From positions 1-41,921 of the IMG/VR virus record IMGVR_UViG_3300032214_000609: a DNA stretch of 41,921 nt. One strand, 5' to 3'. Each line of letters opens with the position of its first letter. The stretch's first letter is position 1. The notes under the pieces are model-generated. The model was not told the origin of the DNA. It ran no database searches and worked only from the letters and a program-made list of their open reading frames with translations. Both the position numbers and the translations under genes were made by a program. Shown in pieces: positions 1 to 5,907 of the stretch. The DNA is from a virus.

Positions 1-442
1 CACCTGGACCATATAAAATAACATTCTTAGCTGTAGAAAATCCTACATTTAGGATACTAACTGTTTTATCCATGAATACAAATTTCTCTGCTACTGGATT
101 CTTTACTGCGTTCTTTTTTGTTGCCATTGCTTTCTTTGTTTTTAAGGAGTTTTGATTTAATTGCTTTACTTTTTCCATTACTTCTGTAATGTCTACTATT
201 TCTTCTTCTTTAAGAATGTAATCATCTGGTTCGAATGACCAACCATCCATGTTGAATGATTTACCTTTGTCCATTGGTGAATTAAATTTATCAGGAATAT
301 CCATTCCTATATATTTATTCATATCACCATCTTCAGCCCAACCATCTGGATAACCACCATCAGGATGATTACAATATCCATCTTCTGTCCAAATATCATC
401 TGATTTAAATTCTTCTACTGTCTTGAATCTATATTTACTCAT
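1..442 (-). CDS. AAA+ ATPase, N-terminal part (runs off left edge)
   Basis: I read an open frame from the ATG at 442 leftwards to the window edge, giving 147 residues without a stop. The first ~65 residues are acidic and rich in Asp, Gly and Trp. A Lys-rich stretch follows at about 90-115. The visible part ends with NVILYGPG at residues 140-147, which is the start of a Walker A loop (GPxGxGK) preceded by the usual hydrophobic strand. This fits an AAA+ ATPase of the MoxR/AAA_5 kind, which would use ATP to remodel a protein partner; the remaining motifs lie outside the window. It is the last gene of the leftward cluster and starts 24 bases after the preceding stop, behind a terminator-like hairpin that could reduce its transcription. 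The frame is certain. The ATPase call rests on the P-loop start alone. Confidence 0.6.
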   Translation of the reverse strand, partial: MSKYRFKTVEEFKSDDIWTEDGYCNHPDGGYPDGWAEDGDMNKYIGMDIPDKFNSPMDKGKSFNMDGWSFEPDDYILKEEEIVDITEVMEKVKQLNQNSLKTKKAMATKKNAVKNPVAEKFVFMDKTVSILNVGFSTAKNVILYGPG

Positions 443-456
443 AGCTTTAATGTAAA

Positions 457-479
457 AGGAGAGCCATTATAGCTCTCCT
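457..479 (-). terminator. Hairpin with stop codon in its loop, possible attenuator
   Basis: An 8-bp perfect inverted repeat (457-464 with 472-479) has a 7-base loop. On the minus strand it is followed by TTTTA, a weak U tract. The TAA stop of the upstream 83-aa gene (469-467) sits in the loop. It lies between that gene and the AAA+ ATPase gene, so it may act as a leaky terminator or a translation-coupled attenuator. Confidence 0.5.
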
Positions 480-718
480 GTTGATTCTTCTTCTTCCTCA
501 CCACACATGATGTCAAACTGATCACCAATGTGTCTTAATGTCTTTCCTAATTGTATAGCAAGATTCTTTAATGCCTCAGGCGTTAGACTATCTAACCACT
601 CCTGTTGCTTTTCTTCTGTACAATCTTCAAAACATGTAGGCTTTCTTCTCTCATCACCTGGTAGAGTGTCAAATATGAACACACCAGATAGATTTCTACG
701 TGGTGTATCAATCTTCAT
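467..718 (-). CDS. Small acidic protein of unknown function
   Basis: This 83-aa protein is not one I recognise. It begins MKIDTPRRNL and ends in a run of glutamates (GEEEEESTGEL). I chose the ATG at 718, which overlaps the end of the upstream gene by 11 bases; an in-frame ATG three codons earlier (727) is equally possible. A longer open frame reaches 877, but that extension lies inside the upstream gene and is not needed. Overlap and strand place it in the leftward operon between the 160-aa protein and the AAA+ ATPase. Its stop codon lies in the loop of a hairpin. Confidence 0.55.
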   Translation of the reverse strand: MKIDTPRRNLSGVFIFDTLPGDERRKPTCFEDCTEEKQQEWLDSLTPEALKNLAIQLGKTLRHIGDQFDIMCGEEEEESTGEL

Positions 719-1190
719 CACCTGCATCTTCTGAATTACGAGCGATGTTATCAAGGAAATCCTTGATATGTTGTGGAAGATCATCACCACTGATTGCACT
801 TCCTTTACTATCTCCATGCCCATCTTGAGCAAGTTTGATAAGGAAGTCTCTAATCTCTTCTGGCATATCTTCTGCATCTAATGCAATCTTCTTCACTACA
901 CCTCTCATCTTTTGTTCCATCATCTGAGCAAAGCCATCTAATTTCTCTTGTAAATACAATCCTGCTATTACAACTAATTGATTATAACTAAACTCGTGAA
1001 GTGCTAGTTCTACTAGCATACTTGCACAATGATCCTCTTTGATGTTTTTGTCTTCATCAAATAGATGATTCTTTAATAGATCTGATATTTGCTGTTGCAA
1101 ATCATCCATATATATTGGTTCTACACCAATAGCTTTATGGAACTTCTTTTGACCGTGATCAAAAGTAAAAATACTTGTTGTTGTATTCAT
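708..1190 (-). CDS. Unknown 160-aa acidic helical protein
   Basis: The protein starts MNTTTSIFTF and looks largely helical and acidic. It contains two related stretches, EEIRDFLIKLAQDG (about residues 110-123) and QHIKDFLDNIARNS (about 140-153), which look like an internal duplication of a short helix. No catalytic motif or membrane segment is visible. The start is preceded by the leader AAATCCTTAATAAC, found upstream of two other genes in this cluster, with 7 bases between it and the ATG. It overlaps the next gene by 11 bases, so the two are probably translationally coupled. I cannot assign a function. Confidence 0.65.
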   Translation of the reverse strand: MNTTTSIFTFDHGQKKFHKAIGVEPIYMDDLQQQISDLLKNHLFDEDKNIKEDHCASMLVELALHEFSYNQLVVIAGLYLQEKLDGFAQMMEQKMRGVVKKIALDAEDMPEEIRDFLIKLAQDGHGDSKGSAISGDDLPQHIKDFLDNIARNSEDAGDED

Positions 1191-1197
1191 TTTGTTT

Positions 1198-1212
1198 GTT
1201 ATTAAGGATTTA
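1198..1212 (-). promoter_or_regulatory. Leader repeat, copy 1
   Basis: On the minus strand this reads TAAATCCTTAATAAC. It lies 7 bases before the ATG of the 160-aa gene and overlaps the stop codon of the preceding 51-aa gene. The same 14-mer occurs exactly at 3027-3041 and 3288-3301, always just upstream of a leftward gene. It resembles neither a Shine-Dalgarno sequence nor the -7 element of Bacteroidota. Confidence 0.45.
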
Positions 1213-1365
1213 TTGTTCTATTCTATCCCGAACACCTAATGTTCGTTCTTTTACCACTCCACTTCTGAAGTTGTATAACACTTCTACGATTAAACGTCTA
1301 GCCTTGATGCGATTTAAAGGATTAGTTGACCCAACTAATGTACCTCTTGCTATCCTAGGTCTCAT
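1210..1365 (-). CDS. Small basic protein, 51 aa
   Basis: An open frame starts at the ATG at 1365 (MRPRIARGTLVGSTN) and ends in TAA at 1210. The product is strongly basic, with about ten arginines and lysines, so nucleic-acid binding is conceivable, though no known fold is evident. It fills the space between the 83-aa membrane protein (ending at 1370) and the 160-aa protein with only four bases upstream, which is typical of a real gene in this packed operon. Its stop codon overlaps the leader repeat of the next gene. Confidence 0.55.
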   Translation of the reverse strand: MRPRIARGTLVGSTNPLNRIKARRLIVEVLYNFRSGVVKERTLGVRDRIEQ

Positions 1366-1369
1366 TATA

Positions 1370-1621
1370 TTAAAATAATAAACGTGTTAGGTTTATTACA
1401 GCTAGTAATGCAAAGATTACTCCTGAGATAATTAGAGATGTTCTTAATCTCTTGTTTTCTTTTCTATAGAGTTCTATTTCCATTTCACACAGATCAATCA
1501 ATTTAGTCTTACCTTCGATGATTTCACCAGCTAGTCCTAACAATCTTTGTTGTGTGTGTAATAGATCTTCTAATTTCTCAACTTGATGAACAATTGGTTC
1601 TTTTTCTTCTTTTTTTGCCAT
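1370..1621 (-). CDS. Coiled-coil protein with C-terminal membrane anchor
   Basis: This 83-aa protein starts MAKKEEKEP. Residues 10-60 are charged and heptad-like, consistent with a coiled coil. Residues 61-82 form one hydrophobic segment (SLIISGVIFALLAVINL) ending close to the C-terminus. This is a tail-anchored layout, with the bulk of the protein in the cytoplasm. Position among several other small membrane proteins would allow a role in lysis (holin or spanin-like accessory) or in membrane remodelling, but nothing in the sequence proves it. Confidence 0.6.
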   Translation of the reverse strand: MAKKEEKEPIVHQVEKLEDLLHTQQRLLGLAGEIIEGKTKLIDLCEMEIELYRKENKRLRTSLIISGVIFALLAVINLTRLLF

Positions 1622-1637
1622 TTTTATTAGTATTTAG

Positions 1638-1736
1638 TTAGTCTTTAAATATTTTCTTGCCAAAGTATAAGAATACTCTAGCGACTAGCACCCACAAGAC
1701 TATGCTTATGAGTGCCTTTGCTAGAATCTCCAACAT
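1638..1736 (-). CDS. Single-span membrane microprotein, 32 aa
   Basis: This tiny frame begins at the ATG at 1736 (MLEILAKALISIVLWVLVAR) and ends KKIFKD before TAA. About 20 residues form one membrane helix, followed by a basic tail. Its ATG overlaps the TAA of the upstream 56-aa gene (TAATG), and GGAG lies a few bases before the start. The overlap and the coherent transmembrane pattern argue for a real gene; the function is unknown. Confidence 0.5.
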   Translation of the reverse strand: MLEILAKALISIVLWVLVARVFLYFGKKIFKD

Positions 1737-1906
1737 TACTCCTTCTTATCTGCTATCTCCATTCCCATAATAACTGGAAATGTTATTGGACTTAATAACC
1801 AGATGAACCACGCTTCTGTTGGTACATCGCTATTCTTTCTAAAAGATTCGATCAACATACCTAACATGATTAAGTATGTGATCATTACGTATAATAATAT
1901 TATCAT
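1736..1906 (-). CDS. Two-span membrane protein, 56 aa
   Basis: Read from the ATG at 1906, the protein has a first hydrophobic segment (IILLYVMITYLIMLGML, residues 2-18), a short polar loop (ESFRKNSDVPTEAW) and a second one (FIWLLSPITFPVIMGM, residues 34-49), with a charged tail. The start overlaps the stop of the 63-aa gene upstream (ATGA), and the stop overlaps the next start (TAATG). Two spans with a short loop resemble small phage holins, but I have no family match. Confidence 0.55.
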   Translation of the reverse strand: MIILLYVMITYLIMLGMLIESFRKNSDVPTEAWFIWLLSPITFPVIMGMEIADKKE

Positions 1907-2094
1907 AATCCTATGAATTGATCAAAACAACTGTCTAAGATGTCTTGAAGGTTGAACTTCTCTTGTTGTAACTCGTTTATTCTATCATCAATGGTGTGAA
2001 TGTTCACATCATCGTAACTTTCTTTAAGACTATCCAATGAATGTACTTCCATATGAATATCTTGTAACCTCTGTTGGATATCTTCTACTCTCAT
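1903..2094 (-). CDS. Small coiled-coil protein, 63 aa
   Basis: The product (MRVEDIQQRLQDIHMEVHS...) is acidic and shows heptad spacing of hydrophobic residues over most of its length, consistent with a coiled coil that probably dimerises or binds a partner. It has no membrane segment. Its stop overlaps the next start by four bases (ATGA). I recognise no family. Confidence 0.6.
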   Translation of the reverse strand: MRVEDIQQRLQDIHMEVHSLDSLKESYDDVNIHTIDDRINELQQEKFNLQDILDSCFDQFIGL

Positions 2095-2096
2095 GA

Positions 2097-2234
2097 TTAT
2101 ACGTGTCTATGAGTTGACCAATATCTTCTTTGTTGTTTGCATCTAGATGCACAGCTCTCAGTGCATATAGCAACAAGAACTAATGTTGTAATGATATACA
2201 ACACGCCTAATGTAGTGTAAGGACGTTTTTTCAT
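2097..2234 (-). CDS. Small exported or membrane-anchored Cys-containing protein, 45 aa
   Basis: The frame starts at the ATG at 2234. A basic start (MKKRP) is followed by a hydrophobic stretch (LGVLYIITTLVLVAIC, about residues 9-24) and a short tail with three cysteines and many basic residues. This looks like a signal peptide or membrane anchor with a small exported tail. The cysteines recall a lipoprotein, but no classic lipobox (small residue before Cys) is present. It fits exactly between its neighbours, with two bases on each side. Confidence 0.5.
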   Translation of the reverse strand: MKKRPYTTLGVLYIITTLVLVAICTESCASRCKQQRRYWSTHRHV

Positions 2235-2236
2235 GA

Positions 2237-2569
2237 TTAATTAGTTTTAAAATGAATTTTCTTTGGAAATATTCCATTAAAGACAAACTTTGTAACATTA
2301 CATAACCAAACAGGTGTAAAACCTAAATGATATATGCATCCATTACTTGCTGTCTTAACTATTCTCTTAAGTGTTTCATATCCTTCAGGACATTTATCTT
2401 CTGTTGATAGACTTAATAGAACAGTGTCACCATTGTTTGATAGATGATCTAATAATGTATCAGCACCACCTACCATTTGTAACTCACCTTTTGTTCCAGT
2501 CCAATCAGGAAGATCAATATACCATCGACCTTCCTCTTTATTGAACCTGTAAGAATTTGTTTCTTTCAT
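2237..2569 (-). CDS. DUF6717-like protein
   Basis: This 110-aa soluble protein contains the pattern NSYRFNKEEGRWYIDLPDW (residues 5-23), then GxKGELQMVGGADTLLDHLS (about 26-46). I associate this layout with DUF6717, a family of short proteins in Bacteroidota and their phages whose function is not known. The length agrees with that family. It lies inside the run of small membrane-protein genes and shares their strand and tight spacing. The family name is from memory and should be checked against Pfam. Confidence 0.65.
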   Translation of the reverse strand: MKETNSYRFNKEEGRWYIDLPDWTGTKGELQMVGGADTLLDHLSNNGDTVLLSLSTEDKCPEGYETLKRIVKTASNGCIYHLGFTPVWLCNVTKFVFNGIFPKKIHFKTN

Positions 2570-2572
2570 GAT

Positions 2573-2776
2573 TTAATCTTCTAAGCGTTTATCAAGATCA
2601 GAACCAAGTATAATACATGGTATCCAACCAAACAATAACATGCAGAACAATGTTCCACCATTTGTCATACATTCTTTGTATGATAGATCAGATAGCATCC
2701 AACCTATTAGTCCTATTGTACACCATACAATAAGAAACGTAGCTAATACAGCTAACATAATTTTAGTTGATTTCAT
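2573..2776 (-). CDS. Two-span membrane protein, 67 aa
   Basis: The protein has a basic N-terminus (MKSTK), a first hydrophobic span (IMLAVLATFLIVWCTIGLIGWML, residues 6-28), a polar loop with Tyr, Lys and Cys, and a second span (LFCMLLFGWIPCIILG, residues 43-58), then a charged tail (SDLDKRLED). This is a small hairpin membrane protein. It starts six bases after its upstream neighbour's stop. A holin-like role is possible on size and topology only. Confidence 0.6.
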   Translation of the reverse strand: MKSTKIMLAVLATFLIVWCTIGLIGWMLSDLSYKECMTNGGTLFCMLLFGWIPCIILGSDLDKRLED

Positions 2777-2782
2777 AAGCTA

Positions 2783-3025
2783 TTAATGTTTAAACCCAAT
2801 GTATATACTATCACTAACTGATGTTACAATCAATGTATCACCTGCTTTAGCAATCTGTATTTCTTCTGGATATGATATTGGTTTTGTTTTGATTTCATTG
2901 CTTTCATTAATTACATCATTAATGTAAACAGCAAAATAGCTAAATACATAAAGAATACATATAGTGAACACTATAATGAATACATTGTTTACTAATTGGT
3001 TTACTAATTGGTTAGTTGTTTTCAT
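2783..3025 (-). CDS. Single-span membrane protein, 80 aa
   Basis: Residues 1-10 contain an imperfect direct repeat (NQLVNQLVN), followed by a hydrophobic span (VFIIVFTICILYVFSYFAVYI, about residues 14-34). The remaining ~45 residues are polar and probably extracytoplasmic. The gene is preceded by the leader repeat AAATCCTTAATAAC with one base before the ATG. The function is unknown. Confidence 0.6.
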   Translation of the reverse strand: MKTTNQLVNQLVNNVFIIVFTICILYVFSYFAVYINDVINESNEIKTKPISYPEEIQIAKAGDTLIVTSVSDSIYIGFKH

Positions 3026-3026
3026 T

Positions 3027-3041
3027 GTTATTAAGGATTTA
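3027..3041 (-). promoter_or_regulatory. Leader repeat, copy 2
   Basis: On the minus strand this reads TAAATCCTTAATAAC, one base before the ATG of the 80-aa membrane protein at 3025. It is identical over 15 bases to copy 1 (1198-1212) and over 14 bases to copy 3 (3288-3301). Confidence 0.45.
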
Positions 3042-3044
3042 GTG

Positions 3045-3287
3045 TTATAAATTACTCTTTATGTATTCTAATACATCTTTTGATGCAAGAGCTATAAACT
3101 TTGATTGATTCATATGATCAAACATTCTATATACAGTCATTACATTGTTTTGATGGTTCTGAATACTATTTATTCTTTCAAGTTTCTCTGTAACATATCC
3201 AAACTCATTATCATATTGCAACCATATAAGACTTGCAATATTAATCATCTCGTTGAATATCTCTTCACTAGGTGTTATATTTTCCAT
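3045..3287 (-). CDS. Unknown 80-aa protein
   Basis: I start this gene at the ATG at 3287 (MENITPSEEIFNEM), because the shared leader repeat ends immediately before it. An upstream in-frame start (3317) would swallow that leader. The protein is mixed-charge and appears helical, with no membrane segment or metal-binding pattern. It is near the beginning of the leftward operon. No function can be given. Confidence 0.55.
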   Translation of the reverse strand: MENITPSEEIFNEMINIASLIWLQYDNEFGYVTEKLERINSIQNHQNNVMTVYRMFDHMNQSKFIALASKDVLEYIKSNL

Positions 3288-3301
3288 GTTATTAAGGATT
3301 T
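3288..3301 (-). promoter_or_regulatory. Leader repeat, copy 3
   Basis: On the minus strand AAATCCTTAATAAC directly abuts the ATG at 3287. It matches copies 1 and 2 over 14 of 14 bases. Confidence 0.45.
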
Positions 3302-3328
3302 GCGGCTGAAGAGCCAATTAATGTTATT

Positions 3329-3460
3329 CTATATATAGAAAGATAATAGATATAGAATAATAGATCTATCTTTTATAAGAGACTGAACTTTATAATAGTT
3401 ATTCTCTAAGACTATATCTTGTTCTATATCATTTAGTCTTTGTTCTATGTATTCTTTCAT
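3329..3460 (-). CDS. Small protein, 43 aa
   Basis: An open frame runs from the ATG at 3460 (MKEYIEQRLNDIEQDIV) to TAG at 3329. The first 30 residues are helical and charged, and the C-terminus is hydrophobic (IILYLLSFYI). The bases before the start (AGCAATAAC) resemble the end of the leader repeat seen upstream of other genes here. It would be the first gene of the leftward operon. The evidence is only the open frame and its position, so confidence is moderate. Confidence 0.4.
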   Translation of the reverse strand: MKEYIEQRLNDIEQDIVLENNYYKVQSLIKDRSIILYLLSFYI

Positions 3461-3757
3461 GTTATTGCTATATATATTTAGTTATGTTTCAATATTGTAT
3501 GTTCAATGTTTAGACCCTTTTTAGGTGGGTATGTGTACACTGCTATTCATTCACACTCAAACAATATATACATTTTGTTAGAGAATTATCAGTGAATGAT
3601 GTATTTGATTACATTATTCTCATATGGTCTCCGTAAAAACTTATGAATAATGCAATGTGATGTTTATTTAGTCTATATACATTTATAAAGAAAAAGAAAA
3701 GGTGGGATTTTATTGCCCACCCGATCTGCCACCCTCTATATATGAGAAATGCAAGGC
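3461..3757. other. Intergenic region with G-tracts, no gene
   Basis: About 300 bases hold no credible frame. They contain GGTGGGTATGT at 3524-3534, which recurs at 4281-4291, and an 8-base palindrome GTGTACAC at 3533-3540. The right end holds the terminator of the 114-aa gene (3691-3721). The promoter of the leftward operon should lie here, but I found no clean TAnnTTTG element on the minus strand. Confidence 0.4.
3691..3721 (-). terminator. Rho-independent terminator of the 114-aa gene
   Basis: On the minus strand the 6-bp stem GGTGGG/CCCACC (3716-3721 with 3701-3706) has a 9-base AT-rich loop and is followed by TTTTCTTTTTC. It sits 37 bases after the stop of the 3758-4102 gene and separates that gene from the small-gene operon. 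Confidence 0.7.
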
Positions 3758-4102
3758 TTAAAGCCCTGCATACTCACTTGGATTAACCATTCGTTGAGGC
3801 TTAAAGTTCTCAACAGTAATCGCAGCGTTAATCATTTCTTTCTCTTTGAAAGCGTTAGCTTTCGTCCAGCTAATGTAATTGTCTAAACTGTAACCTTCAT
3901 CAGTAACAGTAAGCATCACTTTACTAACATCACCTTTGTCTAAATCAACAATAAAGTCATCATCTTCATGAACTGCAAATGCTTTACTATTGTAAGCGTA
4001 AAGTCTGTAATTTTTACCTGCATAACCTTCAGTTTCGCTTTTGTAAGTTCTTACTGTGTTAGTCTTCTTGATTAACAAAATGTCTTGTCCTGTAATTTCC
4101 AT
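3758..4102 (-). CDS. Unknown 114-aa protein, probably early expressed
   Basis: The protein starts MEITGQDILLIKK and looks like a small mixed alpha/beta soluble protein. It contains an acidic cluster (VHEDDDFIVDLDKGD, about residues 44-58) and no Cys, metal or nucleotide-binding motif. It is a separate transcription unit with its own terminator downstream and a divergent promoter region upstream. Its codon use appears somewhat richer in G and C than that of the neighbouring small genes. Being alone beside the divergent region suggests strong early expression, but I recognise no family. Confidence 0.65.
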   Translation of the reverse strand: MEITGQDILLIKKTNTVRTYKSETEGYAGKNYRLYAYNSKAFAVHEDDDFIVDLDKGDVSKVMLTVTDEGYSLDNYISWTKANAFKEKEMINAAITVENFKPQRMVNPSEYAGL

Positions 4103-4148
4103 AATTTCTGTTTTTTAATGGATTAAATGGGGGGGCACCTTGCTCACC

Positions 4149-4156
4149 CAAACATA
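4149..4156 (-). promoter_or_regulatory. Possible -7 element for the leftward 114-aa gene
   Basis: On the minus strand this reads TATGTTTG, a full match to TAnnTTTG, about 47 bases before the ATG at 4102. No TTTG is found 19-21 bases upstream, so only half of the Bacteroidota promoter pattern is present. Confidence 0.35.
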
Positions 4157-4349
4157 GGTGGGGTGGTTGGTTGGAAGTACCCTACACAGCCACACACACA
4201 ACAGGTTTCCAAGTTTTGAAAAAAAAATTTGAAAAAAAATTTGGTAGATATTGAAAATATGTTATACCTTTGGCTGGGTGGGTGGGTATGTCTATGTAGA
4301 TATTTCTTTCATAATATAGCATAGGAATAAAATATTTCTTCTTAATGTA

Positions 4350-4379
4350 TTGATTATGAATATTTATTTTCTATCTTTG
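4350..4379 (+). promoter_or_regulatory. Bacteroidota-type promoter for the rightward operon
   Basis: TTG (4350-4352), a 19-base spacer and TATCTTTG (4372-4379) match the TTTG-N19-TAnnTTTG consensus closely. Transcription would start near 4386, giving a leader of about 18 bases before the ATG at 4404. Confidence 0.65.
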
Positions 4380-4403
4380 TCCATAGAATGTCAAAACTAA
4401 ATT

Positions 4404-4808
4404 ATGGAACCAACTAAGATTATAGTACAAAGACTAAAGAAGAATGTAGATAATGACATGGAATTAGCCATGAAATACTATTCTATTCTATCTGTTATAA
4501 ATTCTCTCAATCTAACTGAAAGAGAAATACAACTCATATCTTTTACAGCTATTAAGGGAAACATTACATATGCTAATGTGAGAGAGGAGTTTTGTAAAAC
4601 ATACAATAGTACATCTCCTTCTATTAATAACATCATCTCCAAACTGAAAAGAATAGGTATATTTATTAAGGAGAATGGTAAGGTGAAGGTAAATCCTGTT
4701 ATAGTGATTGATTTTAGTAAAGATTTAACGTTAGATATAAAACTAGTACATGGAGAAACCAATATCAATGTCAGTGAAGGAGTGGATCATCAAGAAGATG
4801 TCCATTAG
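4404..4808 (+). CDS. Winged-helix-like DNA-binding protein
   Basis: This 134-aa protein has a central region that reads like a winged helix-turn-helix. A helix (LTEREIQLISFTAI, about residues 36-49) and a possible second one precede a Ser-rich turn and recognition helix (TSPSINNIISKLKRIGIF, about 70-87), followed by a short wing (KENGKVKVNP). Such folds bind DNA in MarR-like regulators and in phage replication or packaging factors. It is the first gene of the rightward operon and overlaps the IHF-like gene by 59 bases, so the two are probably coupled. It could be a regulator or a packaging accessory; the fold is inferred by eye. Confidence 0.55.
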   Translation: MEPTKIIVQRLKKNVDNDMELAMKYYSILSVINSLNLTEREIQLISFTAIKGNITYANVREEFCKTYNSTSPSINNIISKLKRIGIFIKENGKVKVNPVIVIDFSKDLTLDIKLVHGETNINVSEGVDHQEDVH

Positions 4809-5112
4809 TATGGTGATATCAGAGAAGATTATTGATTCTGTTGTTATACATCAGTTTGATTCAGCTAATGATGCTCTTAATGTTAATAAAAGTGTGGAGA
4901 TTTCTGGATTTGGTAAGTTCTATTTCAACCAGAAGAAAGCTCTTGCACAATACAACAAGTTGTTAAAGATAAAGCAATCATACGAGACATCTCTAGCTGA
5001 CGAAAACATTACATATACAAAAAGGAATGCTCTTCTGCTTAAGATGCAGATTGTAGACTCAAGTATAAAAACACTAAAACCAAAAATAGATGAGCCTGGG
5101 ACAAATTTATGA
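4750..5112 (+). CDS. IHF/HU-like DNA-binding protein
   Basis: The 120-aa product carries VEISGFGKFYFN (about residues 47-58), matching the G-F-G-x-F turn of the IHF/HU family that precedes the DNA-binding arms. It then departs from bacterial IHF with a long, charged, helical C-terminus. One IHF-like subunit next to the terminase is a known feature of crAss-like phages, where it may bend DNA for packaging or organise the genome. I list the first ATG (4750), but starts at 4768 (MSVKEW) or 4798 would reduce the unusually long overlap with the upstream gene. It overlaps the next gene by 23 bases. Confidence 0.7.
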   Translation: MEKPISMSVKEWIIKKMSISMVISEKIIDSVVIHQFDSANDALNVNKSVEISGFGKFYFNQKKALAQYNKLLKIKQSYETSLADENITYTKRNALLLKMQIVDSSIKTLKPKIDEPGTNL

Positions 5113-5371
5113 GGGATGGAAGAATCACCTTCTTCCTGAGGAGAGAAATAAAGCTTTCATAGAACATGTTAGTCAAGAAAGACTAACTATATGTCAAGCT
5201 TGCGAAGAGCACTCTTCTAATAAGAAAGAATACAAGAGCTTAAGACGTGATGCACATTGCACTAATTGTGGATGTACATTGTCTGCTAAGACTAAATGTT
5301 TAACCTGTGATTGTCCATTAAAGAAATGGGTAGCACAACCAATGCCAGAAGACAATGGAACCACTACGTAA
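5090..5371 (+). CDS. Cys-rich zinc-binding protein
   Basis: This 93-aa protein has three cysteine clusters: CQAC at about residues 35-38, CTNCGC at 57-62, and CLTCDC at 69-74. The two CxxCxC motifs are close together, which suggests a compact zinc ribbon or a binuclear zinc site. Between the first and second clusters lies a basic stretch (KKEYKSLRRD) that could touch nucleic acid. Small Cys-rich proteins of this kind recur between the IHF-like and terminase genes of crAss-like phages, though I know of no tested function. Overlaps with both neighbours (23 and 17 bases) show it is part of the packaging operon. Confidence 0.65.
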   Translation: MSLGQIYEGWKNHLLPEERNKAFIEHVSQERLTICQACEEHSSNKKEYKSLRRDAHCTNCGCTLSAKTKCLTCDCPLKKWVAQPMPEDNGTTT

Positions 5372-5624
5372 AATTCCTTTAGAAATGCTTCTTCAGATTC
5401 TTCAAGATCTATACGATAGTGGAGCTGATTATGTAGATATATCAGGAGCCACTGATGTTAATGGTGCTCCAAGAGACACAATTAAGATTACAGTGAGACC
5501 AGAATATATGACTAATATTGACAATGATTCTGATGTAGCTATAGAAGAAGAATTTGATATGGACTGGTCTGAAGAAGATATTCCATCACGTCTTTCTGAC
5601 AAAGATTTAAATGATTTAATATAA
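5355..5624 (+). CDS. Unknown small acidic protein, 89 aa
   Basis: The N-terminus looks helical (RKIPLEMLLQILQDLYDSGAD). A short beta segment follows (DTIKITVRPEYM, about residues 46-57), and the last 30 residues are strongly acidic (IEEEFDMDWSEEDIP). The layout suggests a small partner-binding protein. It overlaps the previous gene by 17 bases and shares the A of TAATG with the next one. I recognise no family. Confidence 0.6.
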   Translation: MEPLRKIPLEMLLQILQDLYDSGADYVDISGATDVNGAPRDTIKITVRPEYMTNIDNDSDVAIEEEFDMDWSEEDIPSRLSDKDLNDLI

Positions 5625-5896
5625 TGGCAAGAAAACCAAATTACTATCGCCACATAATTAAGGTGTTGGAAAGCTTATATAAAGCTCATCCTACATATAA
5701 TATAGGAAGACACTTATCCACTGCATTAGATGGACACATAGATGTATGGGGTGTAAGTGATAAAGAATTTCTACATGCTTTACAGAAATATGAAATAGAA
5801 CTCAATATGGATGTCAATCATGAAGAAGATATAGAAGACATCATAGAAGATGGCATGAATTTGGGGAGAACATTATTTGAAGAGGAGGAAGATTAA
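5624..5896 (+). CDS. Unknown small protein with acidic tail, 90 aa
   Basis: The first half is basic and aromatic (ARKPNYYRHIIKVLESLYKAHP), possibly a nucleic-acid or protein-binding helix. The C-terminal third is acidic (HEEDIEDIIEDG, ending FEEEED). The protein starts within the stop of the upstream gene (TAATG) and ends 11 bases before the next start. It belongs to the short run of small genes directly before the terminase; no function can be given. Confidence 0.6.
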   Translation: MARKPNYYRHIIKVLESLYKAHPTYNIGRHLSTALDGHIDVWGVSDKEFLHALQKYEIELNMDVNHEEDIEDIIEDGMNLGRTLFEEEED

Positions 5897-5907
5897 AAAC
5901 AAACACA

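Larger units (their letters stand above)
4103..4403. other. Divergent intergenic region, promoter and possible origin
   Basis: The region separates leftward from rightward genes. It contains a G7 run (4129-4135) with further G-tracts to 4174, then A8-A9 tracts spaced by TTTG (4215-4243), then a second G-rich block (4272-4291, GGCTGGGTGGGTGGGTATGT). Strong G-tracts and A-tracts next to each other in an AT-rich genome are unusual and suggest a regulatory or replication-initiation role. No gene is visible apart from a nine-codon frame at 4387. Confidence 0.45.

Noticed and set aside
467-877. 136-residue minus-strand frame reaching 877
   Set aside because: The N-terminal 53 residues lie inside the 160-aa gene in another frame. 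The ATG at 718 gives an ordinary short overlap.
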